Shown here: positions 27,127-35,528 of the stretch, piece after piece
Numbering within the stretch: position 1 is the first letter of the stretch
How the letters are laid out: every line of letters starts with the position of its first letter
Source: Senegalia massiliensis
GTDB lineage: Bacteria > Bacillota > Clostridia > Tissierellales > SIT17
Assembly: GCF_009911265.1 (NCBI RefSeq)
Contig: NZ_QXXA01000006.1
Span: forward strand, 1 to 64,000
DNA: 64,000 nt
Direction: 5' to 3'
The notes under the pieces: generated by a model
Databases searched by the model: none
Told to the model about the DNA's origin: nothing
What the model saw: only the letters and a program-made list of their open reading frames with translations
Translations under genes and position numbers: made by a program

Positions 27127-27229
27127 AGTAAATGATATATTATCCTCCTCCATATGATTTGATTAGATTTTGAAATACTGTGATTGTATAATGAACACCT
27201 TAATCCGAATGTATAAAGGCGTTAGTCCA
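27127..27229 (-). pseudogene. Degenerate IS3-family transposase fragment
   Basis: The minus strand reads WTNAFIHSD, a TAA stop, GVHYTITVFQNLIKSYGGG, then another stop. HSDQG-HYTS--FQ is the conserved second-aspartate region of the IS3 OrfB integrase core; here the Q codon CAA has become TAA. Only about 100 bp survive, with no terminal repeats visible. It borders the acquired MerR/ABC cassette. Confidence 0.6.
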
Positions 27230-27269
27230 GAAGATAAATTATAGCATAATGTAAATACTTCTCTCATAA

Positions 27270-27998
27270 TTACTCTTTTTTGTAAGATACAGGCTTTGCA
27301 TATTTAAATTCTCTAATTTCAAAATATCTAGGAATTTTAATATTGTCATATTCAGTTATTTCTATTTCAAAACCATAACTTTCCATTTTATCTATAGTTC
27401 CATTAGACAACGTTAATACTGATTGAATATCACCTAAAGACCCTATAGCCTTTATTTTAATTGGTGCACTTATTGGTTTACTGTTGAAGCTTAGATCTTC
27501 TCCTACCTTTATCATTTTTGAAAATAATGTATGTCTAAGATCATTTATAGCTATAGCTTCTATACCTGTCCCGTTAAGATCGTTAATTATCTTTAGAATA
27601 AAATCATAATCTTCTTCTATAGAAATAGGATATTCATAAGAGTCTTGAGAATTTGGATTATTTATAACTATCTCTACACCTTTACCTTCTACTTCTTTAT
27701 ACCCTGTAAACATCTTATATTTATCAAGTTCTTTAGAAAGTTCTTTCACATAGTCACTTTCTTTAGATATTTTAGATTCATGTTTTCTAATTTCATTCTC
27801 CAAATTTTTAAGTTCATTCATTAATGACTCTTTTTCTTTTTCTAAATTTGAGAGTTCATTTACTAATTCTTTATTTTTTTGACTCGGTATGAAATTAGGT
27901 CCTACTAAGGTATTTACCGTTTTATACTGAATAGCAATTATTATACCAAGTATTACGCATACTGTAATTATTAAGGACTTAGAGAACAGATTTTTCAT
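27270..27998 (-). CDS. DUF881 family membrane-anchored protein
   Basis: 242 residues. A single N-terminal membrane helix (about 8-24), a coiled coil of about 60 residues rich in E, K and L (ELVNELSNLEKEKESLMNEL onward), then the DUF881 domain with GKGVEIVINNP, AIAINDLRHT and PIKIKAIGS. Homologues (YlxW/YlxX-like) often sit near cell-division genes in Firmicutes; function unknown. GGAGG site before the ATG. It is transcribed alone here, far from division genes. Confidence 0.82.
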   Translation of the reverse strand: MKNLFSKSLIITVCVILGIIIAIQYKTVNTLVGPNFIPSQKNKELVNELSNLEKEKESLMNELKNLENEIRKHESKISKESDYVKELSKELDKYKMFTGYKEVEGKGVEIVINNPNSQDSYEYPISIEEDYDFILKIINDLNGTGIEAIAINDLRHTLFSKMIKVGEDLSFNSKPISAPIKIKAIGSLGDIQSVLTLSNGTIDKMESYGFEIEITEYDNIKIPRYFEIREFKYAKPVSYKKE

Positions 27999-28353
27999 TT
28001 ACTACCTCCTAATTTATCTTAAAACCATAGGGTTCTTATATATTAAATGTTTTTCATTTAAATATTTTACTATTTTTTCTATAAATTCTAATTTATATTT
28101 TATACCATTTAACCTTTTAATTGCAAGAAAACTTTAGATTGTAGAGTTCTATAAGGTTTTAATATTGTTATTTACTACTATTGAAAAAGATATTACTATA
28201 AAATTTCATACATCGTATCCTTAGACTAATTAGTTTAAGGATTTTTATAGTTATGAATCTTCATATATGGTAAAATATAGATGTTAGGTTGAAAGATTTA
28301 AAGCTTGCTATAAAGATTAAATTAATTGTTTGTATTTGTGTATGGAGGTGTAA
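27999..28353. other. Intergenic stretch with a possible terminator-like hairpin
   Basis: 355 bp, AT-rich, no coding frame I can support. ATCCTTAGACTAATTAGT with a complementary half at 28217-28242, followed by TTTTTA, is an imperfect hairpin. GGAGGTG at its end serves the next gene. Confidence 0.5.
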
Positions 28354-28872
28354 ATGATTAAAAAAAGCAAAAAAATTACGAGTTTAATTATTGTATTATT
28401 ACTATTATTAAATATCTACTTTATTTATAACATAAATAAAGTAGATAAGAAAATGAAATCTTTAAAGCATAATATGTTAGCACGTTCTGATATAGAAATG
28501 GATAACGCACTTAAAAACATTAGTACACTAAATGATAAGTGGGAAGAAATAAGTGATGCTGAAAAAGTGAAGTACTTAGAGAGAGCAGATAGTAACCTTA
28601 TATTAGCAATGGAATTAATGAGCAGAGCCGACAAGTTTTTTCTACCTGTAAAAACATATAGAGATGGAGTATACACTTTAGAAGAAAAAATAATAAATAG
28701 CATCGATGAAAATACACAAAAGGAATATATTAAAGGATTAGAAAATGATTTTAGAGTTCTTTCAATATTCATAACTAATAACTTCATAGTTTCAGATATT
28801 AAAAAAGAAGAAGCGAACAAGAAATGGAAAGATGAAGTGAAATATTTGAAAACTAAGGAAGTAAAGTACTGA
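28354..28872 (+). CDS. Unrecognised membrane-anchored helical protein
   Basis: 172 residues. A basic start (MIKKSKKI) and a single hydrophobic helix (residues 9-27) are followed by a mostly helical extracytoplasmic part rich in E, K, D and L, with no cysteines and no motif I recognise. ATGGAGGTG upstream is a good ribosome binding site. Opens the run of small membrane-associated genes up to 31.8 kb. I cannot assign a family. Confidence 0.6.
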   Translation: MIKKSKKITSLIIVLLLLLNIYFIYNINKVDKKMKSLKHNMLARSDIEMDNALKNISTLNDKWEEISDAEKVKYLERADSNLILAMELMSRADKFFLPVKTYRDGVYTLEEKIINSIDENTQKEYIKGLENDFRVLSIFITNNFIVSDIKKEEANKKWKDEVKYLKTKEVKY

Positions 28873-28958
28873 TTAATAAATGATACATAATCTTTATAAA
28901 CAGAGTGAATGTTGAATAGTTAAGCTTAGCTAATTAATATTTAAAGGAGGAATTTTAT

Positions 28959-29099
28959 ATGACAAATATCTTGCCTACGATTTGGATGTTAATTTTATTG
29001 CCTTTATATTTAGGAATACCGGTAATAACTTTATATTTTGTAATTAAAATAGCGATAAAAAAATCAATAAAAGAATTAAAAGATGAAAATATTCTATAA
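28959..29099 (+). CDS. Small membrane protein
   Basis: 46 residues, MTNILPTIWMLILLPLYLGI then a second hydrophobic stretch and a charged tail (KKSIKELKDENIL). AAAGGAGG precedes the ATG at 28959-28961 at ideal distance. Too short for a family call; the layout is that of a one- or two-helix mini-protein. Confidence 0.55.
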   Translation: MTNILPTIWMLILLPLYLGIPVITLYFVIKIAIKKSIKELKDENIL

Positions 29100-29216
29100 T
29101 TAAAGAGATACAACATTTATACAGTAATAATGAGTCTCTAGATAAATCTATAAAATCAGAAATATAAAGAAAATTCACTTAATAAACTTTTATACTATGT
29201 CATAAAAATATTTAAT

Positions 29217-29230
29217 ATTGAGTAAAGCTC
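29217..29230 (+). repeat. Intergenic repeat arm, copy 1
   Basis: ATTGAGTAAAGCTC. One of four related 14-mers before genes between 29.2 and 32.3 kb; no full hairpin partner is seen here. Confidence 0.5.
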
Positions 29231-29261
29231 ATAGATAATAGATATGGAATGAGGGAATATA

Positions 29262-30401
29262 TTGAAAAAAGATAAATATGAAAATTTATTAAAACATTTT
29301 TATTGGGGAAATTTTGATACGGGTGTCATCTTCATATTTCTTTCCCTTTTTATTTGGGATAAGACTGAAAACATGATAACTGTTGCAATAGCTTTTTCAA
29401 TTCCTATTATTATTGATACACTTATTGATTATTTTTTTTCTTATTTAAGTGATAAAAAAAGCAGAATAAAGCTTATAATAATTGGTAATATAGGATCTTC
29501 AATATTTTTAAGTTTATATGGTTTTTCTATCAGCATATATATGCTATATGGATTTATTTTTTTAAAATCTTTATTTGCTAAACTGTATCAAAGTTCACTA
29601 CAACCTTATATAAGAGAAAACATTGAAGAACACGAATACATGGAATTTATCGCAAAAAGAAACATAAAAATTAGTGTAGGAGCTTCAATCGGTGGATTTA
29701 CTCTTATGTTTTTATATGGATTTACTCAGAGTCTTCCTTTAGTTTTTATTGTTTCAGGATTGATAGAATTATATTCCACAGTATATTTATTAAAACTTAA
29801 TGATACAAAAGCTCACAGAAAGAAAACAAAGGAAGATTTAATAGATTTAGATTGGATAAAGTATATTACATTAATTTACACAATTGAGGGTTTTGCGATA
29901 GCTTTAATAATGAATAGAATGATTATATACATGCATGAATTTCAAAAAGTATCAATGCAAAATGTGGGTTTGATTTTTTTTATAGTATATGGGATCTCTA
30001 ATATTATGGCATCTAAACTATATAAGGGCTTTAATAAAACATCATTAAAAACAATGCTAATAGTTTCATTTGTTTCTCAAGCAATATTATTAACTTTATT
30101 TACAATTATAAATCAAATATATATTGTTGTTGCTGTTTGGTTTTTCTTTGAGTTAGTATCTAATATAACTGACATCTATTCTAGAGATAAGATAAACCGT
30201 AGTATTTTTACAAATATAGGCAAAAAACTCTCTAAGTTTAGAATTACTATTGCCTTAGGCAATGTTTTAGGACAACTTGTAATAAGTAAAATTTGGGATG
30301 GATTAGGAGTTAGTATTAGTTTTTATTTTTCAAGTGTAGTTTTAATCATTTTATCATTTATTATTTTGTTTAAGAATAATAAAGACTTCGAAAAAAATTA
30401 A
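29262..30401 (+). CDS. MFS transporter
   Basis: 379 residues with about eleven or twelve hydrophobic segments; FDTGVIFIFLSLFIWDKTE near the N terminus and the loop SYLSDKKSRIKLIIIGNIGS, a D-x-x-S-R/K pattern like the MFS A-loop. Start TTG at 29262 follows GAGGG. Shorter than many MFS proteins (about 400 residues) but complete. Substrate unknown. Followed by an intergenic hairpin and a lipoprotein gene. Confidence 0.75.
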   Translation: MKKDKYENLLKHFYWGNFDTGVIFIFLSLFIWDKTENMITVAIAFSIPIIIDTLIDYFFSYLSDKKSRIKLIIIGNIGSSIFLSLYGFSISIYMLYGFIFLKSLFAKLYQSSLQPYIRENIEEHEYMEFIAKRNIKISVGASIGGFTLMFLYGFTQSLPLVFIVSGLIELYSTVYLLKLNDTKAHRKKTKEDLIDLDWIKYITLIYTIEGFAIALIMNRMIIYMHEFQKVSMQNVGLIFFIVYGISNIMASKLYKGFNKTSLKTMLIVSFVSQAILLTLFTIINQIYIVVAVWFFFELVSNITDIYSRDKINRSIFTNIGKKLSKFRITIALGNVLGQLVISKIWDGLGVSISFYFSSVVLIILSFIILFKNNKDFEKN

Positions 30402-30422
30402 TCTTAGTCTTGTAATAAATAT

Positions 30423-30454
30423 GAGCTTTTCTTAATAGCCATTGAGTAAAACTC
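30423..30454 (+). repeat. 32-bp hairpin element, copy 2
   Basis: 14-bp arms GAGCTTTTCTTAAT and ATTGAGTAAAACTC around the 4-nt loop AGCC, 22 nt after the MFS stop. Same design as 30788-30819. Confidence 0.6.
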
Positions 30455-30489
30455 AATTAAAATAAATTAAATTTTGAGGAGGTTTTAAA

Positions 30490-30768
30490 ATGAAAAAAAG
30501 ATTATTATTAATTTTTACTATCACAACAATGACAGTTATATTATTAGCAGGCTGTACTCAAATAGAAGATGAAATTTCAAAAGAAGAAGCACAAGAATTG
30601 GTTATTGAAAAGCATAGTGGAAATATTGGAAACGTAGAGATAAGATATATAGAAATTAAAAATAATAAATATATTGTAGAATGGGAAAATGAAGAGAACT
30701 TAGAAAGAGGTATAGATGAAGTTGATAAAAAAGGAAATGTGAAGATGATAGAAACAGAAATAGAATAA
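30490..30768 (+). CDS. Small lipoprotein, PepSY-like
   Basis: 92 residues. Signal MKKRLLLIFTITTMTVILLAGC with lipobox LAGC (lipid cysteine 22). The mature part, EEAQELVIEKHSGNIGNVEI then IEIKNNKYIVEWENEE, has the helix-then-strands look of a single PepSY repeat. It would sit on the outer face of the membrane. GAGGAGG upstream. Function unknown; PepSY proteins often restrain proteases, and a metalloprotease gene lies 0.5 kb away, which is suggestive only. Confidence 0.7.
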   Translation: MKKRLLLIFTITTMTVILLAGCTQIEDEISKEEAQELVIEKHSGNIGNVEIRYIEIKNNKYIVEWENEENLERGIDEVDKKGNVKMIETEIE

Positions 30769-30787
30769 TATATAGTTTGATTTAGCT

Positions 30788-30819
30788 GAGTTTTACTTAA
30801 TATTAATTGAGTAAAATTT
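30788..30819 (+). repeat. 32-bp hairpin element, copy 3
   Basis: Arms GAGTTTTACTTAAT and ATTGAGTAAAATTT around the loop ATTA, 20 nt after the lipoprotein stop. Arms match copy 2 at most positions. Confidence 0.6.
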
Positions 30820-30879
30820 AAAAATTTATTAATATTTACTCTTTCAAAAAAAGCAAATATTAAGGAGGGACGATGTAAT

Positions 30880-31089
30880 ATGTCCGAAGATAACAATAAC
30901 AACCAAAATAACAAAAATTATTATTTGGGTTATGGAATTGGTTTTGGATTACTTGGTGGTGCTTTGCTTGCAGTAATCCTTGGATTATTTCTTAATACTC
31001 CACTAGTTTGGGCTTTCGCACCTGGCTTTGGAATGTTAGCTGGAATGATTATCGGCATTGCAATGGATACAAATAAAAATAAGGGATAA
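30880..31089 (+). CDS. Small glycine-rich two-helix membrane protein
   Basis: 69 residues. An asparagine-rich head (MSEDNNNNQNNKNYY), then two hydrophobic helices with GxxxG-like packing (LGYGIGFGLLGGALLAVILG and GFGMLAGMIIGIAM), and a basic tail. AAGGAGGG upstream. The glycine-zipper look suggests a packed membrane oligomer; function unknown. Confidence 0.65.
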   Translation: MSEDNNNNQNNKNYYLGYGIGFGLLGGALLAVILGLFLNTPLVWAFAPGFGMLAGMIIGIAMDTNKNKG

Positions 31090-31280
31090 ATAATTTTCAA
31101 AGAGCTAAATATCACATATGATGAATTAGAGATACTTAATTGAGGGAATTTTAATACTTTATATAGAAGTTTATAATTTCAAAATAATAGAGAAATATGC
31201 AACGAAAATATTTTTATTGCATATTAAAAATGAAAGTAATAATTATTAAGTTAATGGTCGTTTATATTAGGGGGGATTGT

Positions 31281-31820
31281 ATGATATTTTTTCAAATTGT
31301 AATTGAAATTATCTTGTTCTTTTTTGTATTTTTTATGACTTTTCAGATTACAACAATCATTCATGAGTTTGGTCATGCTATACCAGCATTAATCTTAACT
31401 AGAGATAGAGTAAAAATAACATTAGGTAGATTAGATAAAAATAATAAAAAGTTTAAACAAATAAGCTTAAGAAGATTAGACATTGAAATTAAAAGTTTTA
31501 GTCCTTTCATAGGATTTGCACATTGGAAATCATCTCAGCTTACAAAATACCAAAGGATAGTTATTCTTGCTGGTGGACCAATTTTTTCTCTAGTTCTTGC
31601 TATTATAATGGTATTTATAAGTATAGGTTCAGAAGGTAAATTCTTAATGGGAATATTTAATTTTAAAGAAATAACTATACTAGCGAGAAATATAGCATTA
31701 GTATCATTTTTATTTACATCTATTCCAATAATATATCCAAATTGGTGGGGGGATTATGGCGATTATCCTAGTGACGGACATCAGATATTAAAATTAATTA
31801 AAGATAATGAAATTAATTAA
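31281..31820 (+). CDS. M50-type membrane metallopeptidase
   Basis: 179 residues. The first helix is followed by IIHEFGHAIPALILT, the zinc site HExxH. A second half has VILAGGPIFSLVLAIIM, as in M50 proteins, and near the C terminus DYPSDGHQILKL provides the usual third ligand Asp in a DG context. I chose ATG 31281 because GGGGGG lies just upstream; the longer in-frame start at 31197 has none. Cleaves substrates within the membrane. The partner is unknown; small secreted or lipoprotein genes are nearby. Confidence 0.78.
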   Translation: MIFFQIVIEIILFFFVFFMTFQITTIIHEFGHAIPALILTRDRVKITLGRLDKNNKKFKQISLRRLDIEIKSFSPFIGFAHWKSSQLTKYQRIVILAGGPIFSLVLAIIMVFISIGSEGKFLMGIFNFKEITILARNIALVSFLFTSIPIIYPNWWGDYGDYPSDGHQILKLIKDNEIN

Positions 31821-32244
31821 GACATACTTTTTTAAACTATGTAGTATGATAAGGTGAAATTGAGTTTACATAAGTGACTGACGAATTCATTTTACCCACT
31901 AGTTATGAAATCTCGTATGTGGTCAAATATAGATCCTAAATTGAATAAAGCTCAATTCAAGGTAGGATTTTATAGCTCTATTATTTTAATTTATTTTGTT
32001 GATATAAATTAAAATAATATATTAATAGTACTAATTAATGCATGTGCTACCTTATTTATAATGTTTGGATTTCTAATGGGAGGGATTTGAGCTCCATTAA
32101 TCCTAGTAATAAAAATGATTTTGCGTTTTATACCACTTTCTTGGATTTACAGATTAATGTCTTCTTTATTTTTATAATTAAAAGTTTTTTTATTATGATT
32201 ATATTAAAAAAATATATAGATTAGCATATTAATATAAAAAGATA
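31821..32244. other. Noncoding or decayed stretch after the peptidase gene
   Basis: No intact gene I can support. Around 32040-32190 one plus frame reads LFIMFGFLMGGI, a TGA, then APLILVIKMILRFIPLSW, a hydrophobic remnant of unknown origin. A repeat arm lies at 31940-31953. Confidence 0.45.
31940..31953 (+). repeat. Intergenic repeat arm, copy 4
   Basis: ATTGAATAAAGCTC, differing from copy 1 at one position. No adjacent partner arm; GAGTTTAC occurs 70 bp upstream. Confidence 0.45.
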
Positions 32245-32291
32245 TTGACAATATAAAAAGAATAGTATAATATAAGGATGAACAATGTTCA
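32245..32291 (+). promoter_or_regulatory. Promoter and operator of the TetR gene
   Basis: -35 TTGACA at 32245-32250, -10 TATAAT (32266) or TAATAT (32268, 17-bp spacer), then the 13-bp palindrome TGAACAATGTTCA at 32279-32291, just before the ribosome binding site. The palindrome recurs at 32910-32922, so both are probable TetR operators. Confidence 0.7.
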
Positions 32292-32306
32292 GGAGGGACA
32301 TAAAGA

Positions 32307-32873
32307 GTGGAAAACTATAATGTAAATTATAAAGAGATTATCTTATCTAAAGCTAAAGAAATTGCCATGAATGAAGGTATAATCAAAATAAATATCCGTA
32401 CTGTAGCAAAAAACAGTGGTATTGCTATTGGAACAGTATATAACTATTTTCCCTCAAAGGGTGATTTGCTAGTAGCTGTTATTGAAGACTTCTGGGAAGG
32501 AGTTTTTAAGGATATTGATTGGAGAGGTTTAGCAGATAATAATTTTTATGACAATCTAGAAAAAGTTTATAGTGTTTTACATGATTATCTTCACAACTTT
32601 AAAGAGAATTGGCTAGAACAGTTGGCTCTGCTAAAAACACAGGAGAAATTAATTGGAAGACAAAAAGAAGATGAATATTTCCAAAAGATGTATAGTAAAA
32701 TAATATTATTAATAGATATGGATAGTAATTTACAACAATATCAATGGTCGCAAACTATTTCAAAAGAAAATATGGCAGAGTTTATATTCGAAAATATGCT
32801 AATTATGCTTAAAAAAGAAAAAGGGGATATGAAATTTTTTATTGAACTCTTAAAAAAAATAATGTCAAATTGA
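32307..32873 (+). CDS. TetR/AcrR family transcriptional regulator
   Basis: 188 residues. N-terminal helix-turn-helix IRTVAKNSGIAIGTVYNYFPSKGDLLVAVIEDFW (residues about 27-60) in the standard TetR layout, then a helical ligand domain without further recognisable motifs. GGAGGG before the GTG at 32307. It probably represses itself and the two membrane genes downstream through the TGAACA-x-TGTTCA sites. Confidence 0.87.
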   Translation: MENYNVNYKEIILSKAKEIAMNEGIIKINIRTVAKNSGIAIGTVYNYFPSKGDLLVAVIEDFWEGVFKDIDWRGLADNNFYDNLEKVYSVLHDYLHNFKENWLEQLALLKTQEKLIGRQKEDEYFQKMYSKIILLIDMDSNLQQYQWSQTISKENMAEFIFENMLIMLKKEKGDMKFFIELLKKIMSN

Positions 32874-32893
32874 AATCATACTAGGTATGATTT
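32873..32893 (+). terminator. Terminator after the TetR gene
   Basis: AAATCATAC, loop TAG, GTATGATTT and a following T run; overlaps the stop codon. Confidence 0.75.
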
Positions 32894-32909
32894 TTTATTT
32901 GAACAATCA

Positions 32910-32922
32910 TGAACAATGTTCA
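32910..32922 (+). promoter_or_regulatory. Second TetR operator
   Basis: TGAACAATGTTCA, identical to 32279-32291, with an extra half site TGAACAAT at 32900-32907. Lies 24 nt upstream of the next gene. Confidence 0.68.
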
Positions 32923-32945
32923 CTAATATATTAAGGGGTGATTAG

Positions 32946-33623
32946 ATGCAAGCTATCATGGAAACTTTATTTGATGCATTATATTTGACTAGTGTAATTA
33001 CTATAGGGATTATAATGATATTAAAGGGTGGAAATAATAAACAATTTAAATTATTTGGAATTATGGCAGTTGTACTAGGAGTAGGAGACTCTTTTCATTT
33101 AATACCTAGAGCATATGCTCTTCTTACTACAGGTCTAGAAAATAATGTTGCTGCACTCGGAATCGGGAAGTTTATTACATCTATTACGATGACAATTTTT
33201 TATGTGATTCTATATTATATATGGAGACAACGTTATAATATTAAAGGACGTAAAGAGATTACATTTACTATTTATGCTTTGGCTATTGTAAGAATAATAT
33301 TATGTTTTTTACCTCAAAATGAATGGTTAAACCACAATTCACCTGTTTCATGGGGAATATATAGAAATATCCCATTTGCCATTATAGGAATTATAATTAT
33401 ATATATATTCAATTCAGAAGTTAAAAAACATGGTGATAAAAATTTTAAATTTATGGCTTTAGCTATTATACTATCTTTTGCATTATATGTACCAGTTGTA
33501 TTATGGAGCAATGTATTTCCATTAGTCGGTGTACTAATGATACCTAAAACTCTTGCTTATGTTTGGATAGTACTTATGGGATATAATGAACTTAGATTGG
33601 AATCTAAAAAGAAAGTAATATAA
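32946..33623 (+). CDS. Unrecognised seven-helix membrane protein
   Basis: 225 residues with about seven hydrophobic helices separated by short charged loops, beginning MQAIMETLFDALYLTSVITI. Conserved-looking segments are GDSFHLIPRAY and YIWRQRYNIKGRKE. I do not recognise a named family. AAGGGGTG upstream of the ATG. Under the same TetR operator as the DUF2871 gene that follows 30 nt downstream. Confidence 0.72.
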   Translation: MQAIMETLFDALYLTSVITIGIIMILKGGNNKQFKLFGIMAVVLGVGDSFHLIPRAYALLTTGLENNVAALGIGKFITSITMTIFYVILYYIWRQRYNIKGRKEITFTIYALAIVRIILCFLPQNEWLNHNSPVSWGIYRNIPFAIIGIIIIYIFNSEVKKHGDKNFKFMALAIILSFALYVPVVLWSNVFPLVGVLMIPKTLAYVWIVLMGYNELRLESKKKVI

Positions 33624-33653
33624 AAAATATATTAAATATGGAGGTATAAATAA

Positions 33654-34091
33654 ATGAATCGTTATATAAAAACTGCAATTTATTATGCTATACTTGGACT
33701 TGCAACAGGTGTCTTTTATAGAGAATTCACTAAATTTAATGGAGTAGATGGAGAAACATCTTTAGCTTTTATACATGTTCATACATTGATTTTAGGTATG
33801 ATATTTTTTCTAATTCTTTCGTTATTTGAAGATAAATTTCATATAAGTACTTTTAAAAGTTTTAAGGTTTTTAATATTTTTTATAATGTTGGACTTATGA
33901 CAACTATAGGAATATTTTTAGTAAGGGGTATTACAGAAGTGTTAGAATCAAACATTAGTAGAGGTCTAGATAAAGCTTTAAGTGGAATAGCTGGGCTTGG
34001 ACATATTTCTCTATCAATTGGACTTATAACAATGCTTTTAATTTTAAATAAAGCATCTAAAAAATTGAATAATCAAACACAAAAAATATAA
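33654..34091 (+). CDS. DUF2871 family membrane protein
   Basis: 145 residues, four hydrophobic helices. YYAILGLATGVFYREFTKFN and FIHVHTLILGMIFFLIL match the DUF2871 pattern. The family resembles a short heme-copper-oxidase-like fold, but whether it binds a cofactor is not known; His residues in HVH and GLGHI could be ligands. Second gene of the TetR-controlled pair. Confidence 0.75.
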   Translation: MNRYIKTAIYYAILGLATGVFYREFTKFNGVDGETSLAFIHVHTLILGMIFFLILSLFEDKFHISTFKSFKVFNIFYNVGLMTTIGIFLVRGITEVLESNISRGLDKALSGIAGLGHISLSIGLITMLLILNKASKKLNNQTQKI

Positions 34092-34143
34092 TTGCATTTT
34101 AGCTCATAGGGTAGAGAAAAACTATACAACCATTAATATTACT

Positions 34144-34175
34144 AGGATAGAGCAAAGTTTTTGATCTATCCTTTT
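34144..34175 (+). terminator. Terminator after the DUF2871 gene
   Basis: AGGATAGA paired with TCTATCCT around a 13-nt loop, followed by TTT. Confidence 0.7.
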
Positions 34176-34509
34176 CTATTTTTCTTATTTTTTTATAACA
34201 TATTAATTAATTATAATATGTAAAAGTTAAAAACCTACTATTGGAATATTTTCTTTCAAAACTTTTTTAATAAATTTATCATCTTCTTTTTCTCTTTGAT
34301 TAATTAATATTATCCCGTTAACTATAAGTTTATATGTTAAATCTATCTTTTTTAGCAATATTTATATCACTTATCATAGTTGAATAATTCAACAAGTACA
34401 AGCATATATTTTAAAAAGGAAAAGTATCTATACAAATAACTTAACATAAAAATTAATATTAACTATTTAATTAAGTGTGTTAATACACCAAAAAGAAAGG
34501 GGTCTTAAT
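34176..34509. other. Gap with dha upstream region
   Basis: No intact gene. The left part holds a short decayed frame (separate entry). GTGTTAATACAC near 34474-34485 is a weak dyad just before the dhaK ribosome binding site and could be an operator. Confidence 0.4.
34227..34350 (-). pseudogene. Short decayed frame, LacI-sensor-like
   Basis: A minus frame reads KIDLTYKLIVNGIILINQ then REKEDDKFIKKVLKENIPIVGF and stops. The pattern G-IIL----E-D---IK--L--NIP-V is like a strand-helix-strand piece of LacI-type sensor domains, though other Rossmann-like folds could give it. No start, about 40 codons. Low confidence. Confidence 0.25.
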
Positions 34510-35508
34510 GTGAAAAAAATTATTAATAATCCAGAAAATGTTGTAAATGAAATGCTAGAAGGAATAGTAAAGGCTCACCCTAAGTATGTAAGAAGAATTG
34601 AAGGTACAGATGTTTTAGTTAGAAAAACATCACCAATAAAAGGTAAAGTAGCTTTAGTTAGTGGAGGAGGTAGCGGTCATGAACCTTCTCATGCTGGATT
34701 CGTAGGAAAAGGAATGTTAAATGCAGCAGTATCAGGAGAAGTATTTACTTCACCAACTCCAGATCAGGTTTTTGAAGCTATTAAAGCAGTAGATGGAGGA
34801 AAAGGAGTTCTATTAATAATCAAAAATTATACAGGAGATATAATGAACTTTGAAATGGCTGAAGAAATGGCTGAACTTGAAGATATTAAAGTAAAACATG
34901 TTGTAGTTAATGATGATGTTGCTGTTGAAGATAGCACCTATACATCAGGTAGACGTGGAATAGCTGGAACTATTTTAGTTCATAAAATAGCAGGAGCTGC
35001 TGCTGAAGAAGGTATGAGCTTAGAAGATGTTCAAAGAATCGCTCAAAAAGTTATTAAAAATGTTAGATCTATGGGTATGTCATTATCTTCTTGTATTGTT
35101 CCTGCTGCAGGAAAGTCAAGTTTCGAATTAGAAGAAGATGAAATGGAAGTAGGGTTAGGTATTCATGGGGAGCCTGGAACTCATAGAGAAAAGATTAAAA
35201 AAGCTGATGAAATCACTAAAGAATTATTAGATAAAATACTAGAAGATATTGAAATAAAAAAAGAAGATGAAGTAGCAATATTAGTAAATGGCTTAGGTGC
35301 AACTCCTCTTATGGAACTTTATATAATGAATAGACACCTTCATAAATTATTAAATGATAAAAATATTAAAATATATAACACAATAGTTGGTAATTTTATG
35401 ACTTCATTAGAAATGGCAGGAGCTTCTATCACTATATTAAAACTTGACGATGAATTAAAACAATTACTTGATTCAATTGCTGATACACCAGCCTTTAAAA
35501 ATATTTGA
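34510..35508 (+). CDS. dhaK: Dihydroxyacetone kinase subunit DhaK
   Basis: 332 residues. Binds dihydroxyacetone covalently through His219 (GLGIHGEPG); H57 and D110 are the other active residues (SGGGSGHEPSHAG, KNYTGD). The GTG at 34510 follows GAAAGGGG; an ATG one base earlier in another frame stops at once, and upstream in-frame starts lack a site. It receives phosphate from DhaL with DhaM as donor, giving dihydroxyacetone phosphate for glycolysis. First gene of dhaKLM. Confidence 0.92.
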   Translation: MKKIINNPENVVNEMLEGIVKAHPKYVRRIEGTDVLVRKTSPIKGKVALVSGGGSGHEPSHAGFVGKGMLNAAVSGEVFTSPTPDQVFEAIKAVDGGKGVLLIIKNYTGDIMNFEMAEEMAELEDIKVKHVVVNDDVAVEDSTYTSGRRGIAGTILVHKIAGAAAEEGMSLEDVQRIAQKVIKNVRSMGMSLSSCIVPAAGKSSFELEEDEMEVGLGIHGEPGTHREKIKKADEITKELLDKILEDIEIKKEDEVAILVNGLGATPLMELYIMNRHLHKLLNDKNIKIYNTIVGNFMTSLEMAGASITILKLDDELKQLLDSIADTPAFKNI

Positions 35509-35528
35509 TTATACAGAGGAGAATAACT

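Noticed and set aside
29217-31953. The ATTGAGTAAA-type repeats as a CRISPR array
   Set aside because: Copies are 0.4-1.2 kb apart with genes between them and differ from each other.
32042-32224. Possible 60-residue protein
   Set aside because: No ribosome binding site, no recognisable pattern, and a different frame of the same stretch looks like a hydrophobic remnant with a stop.
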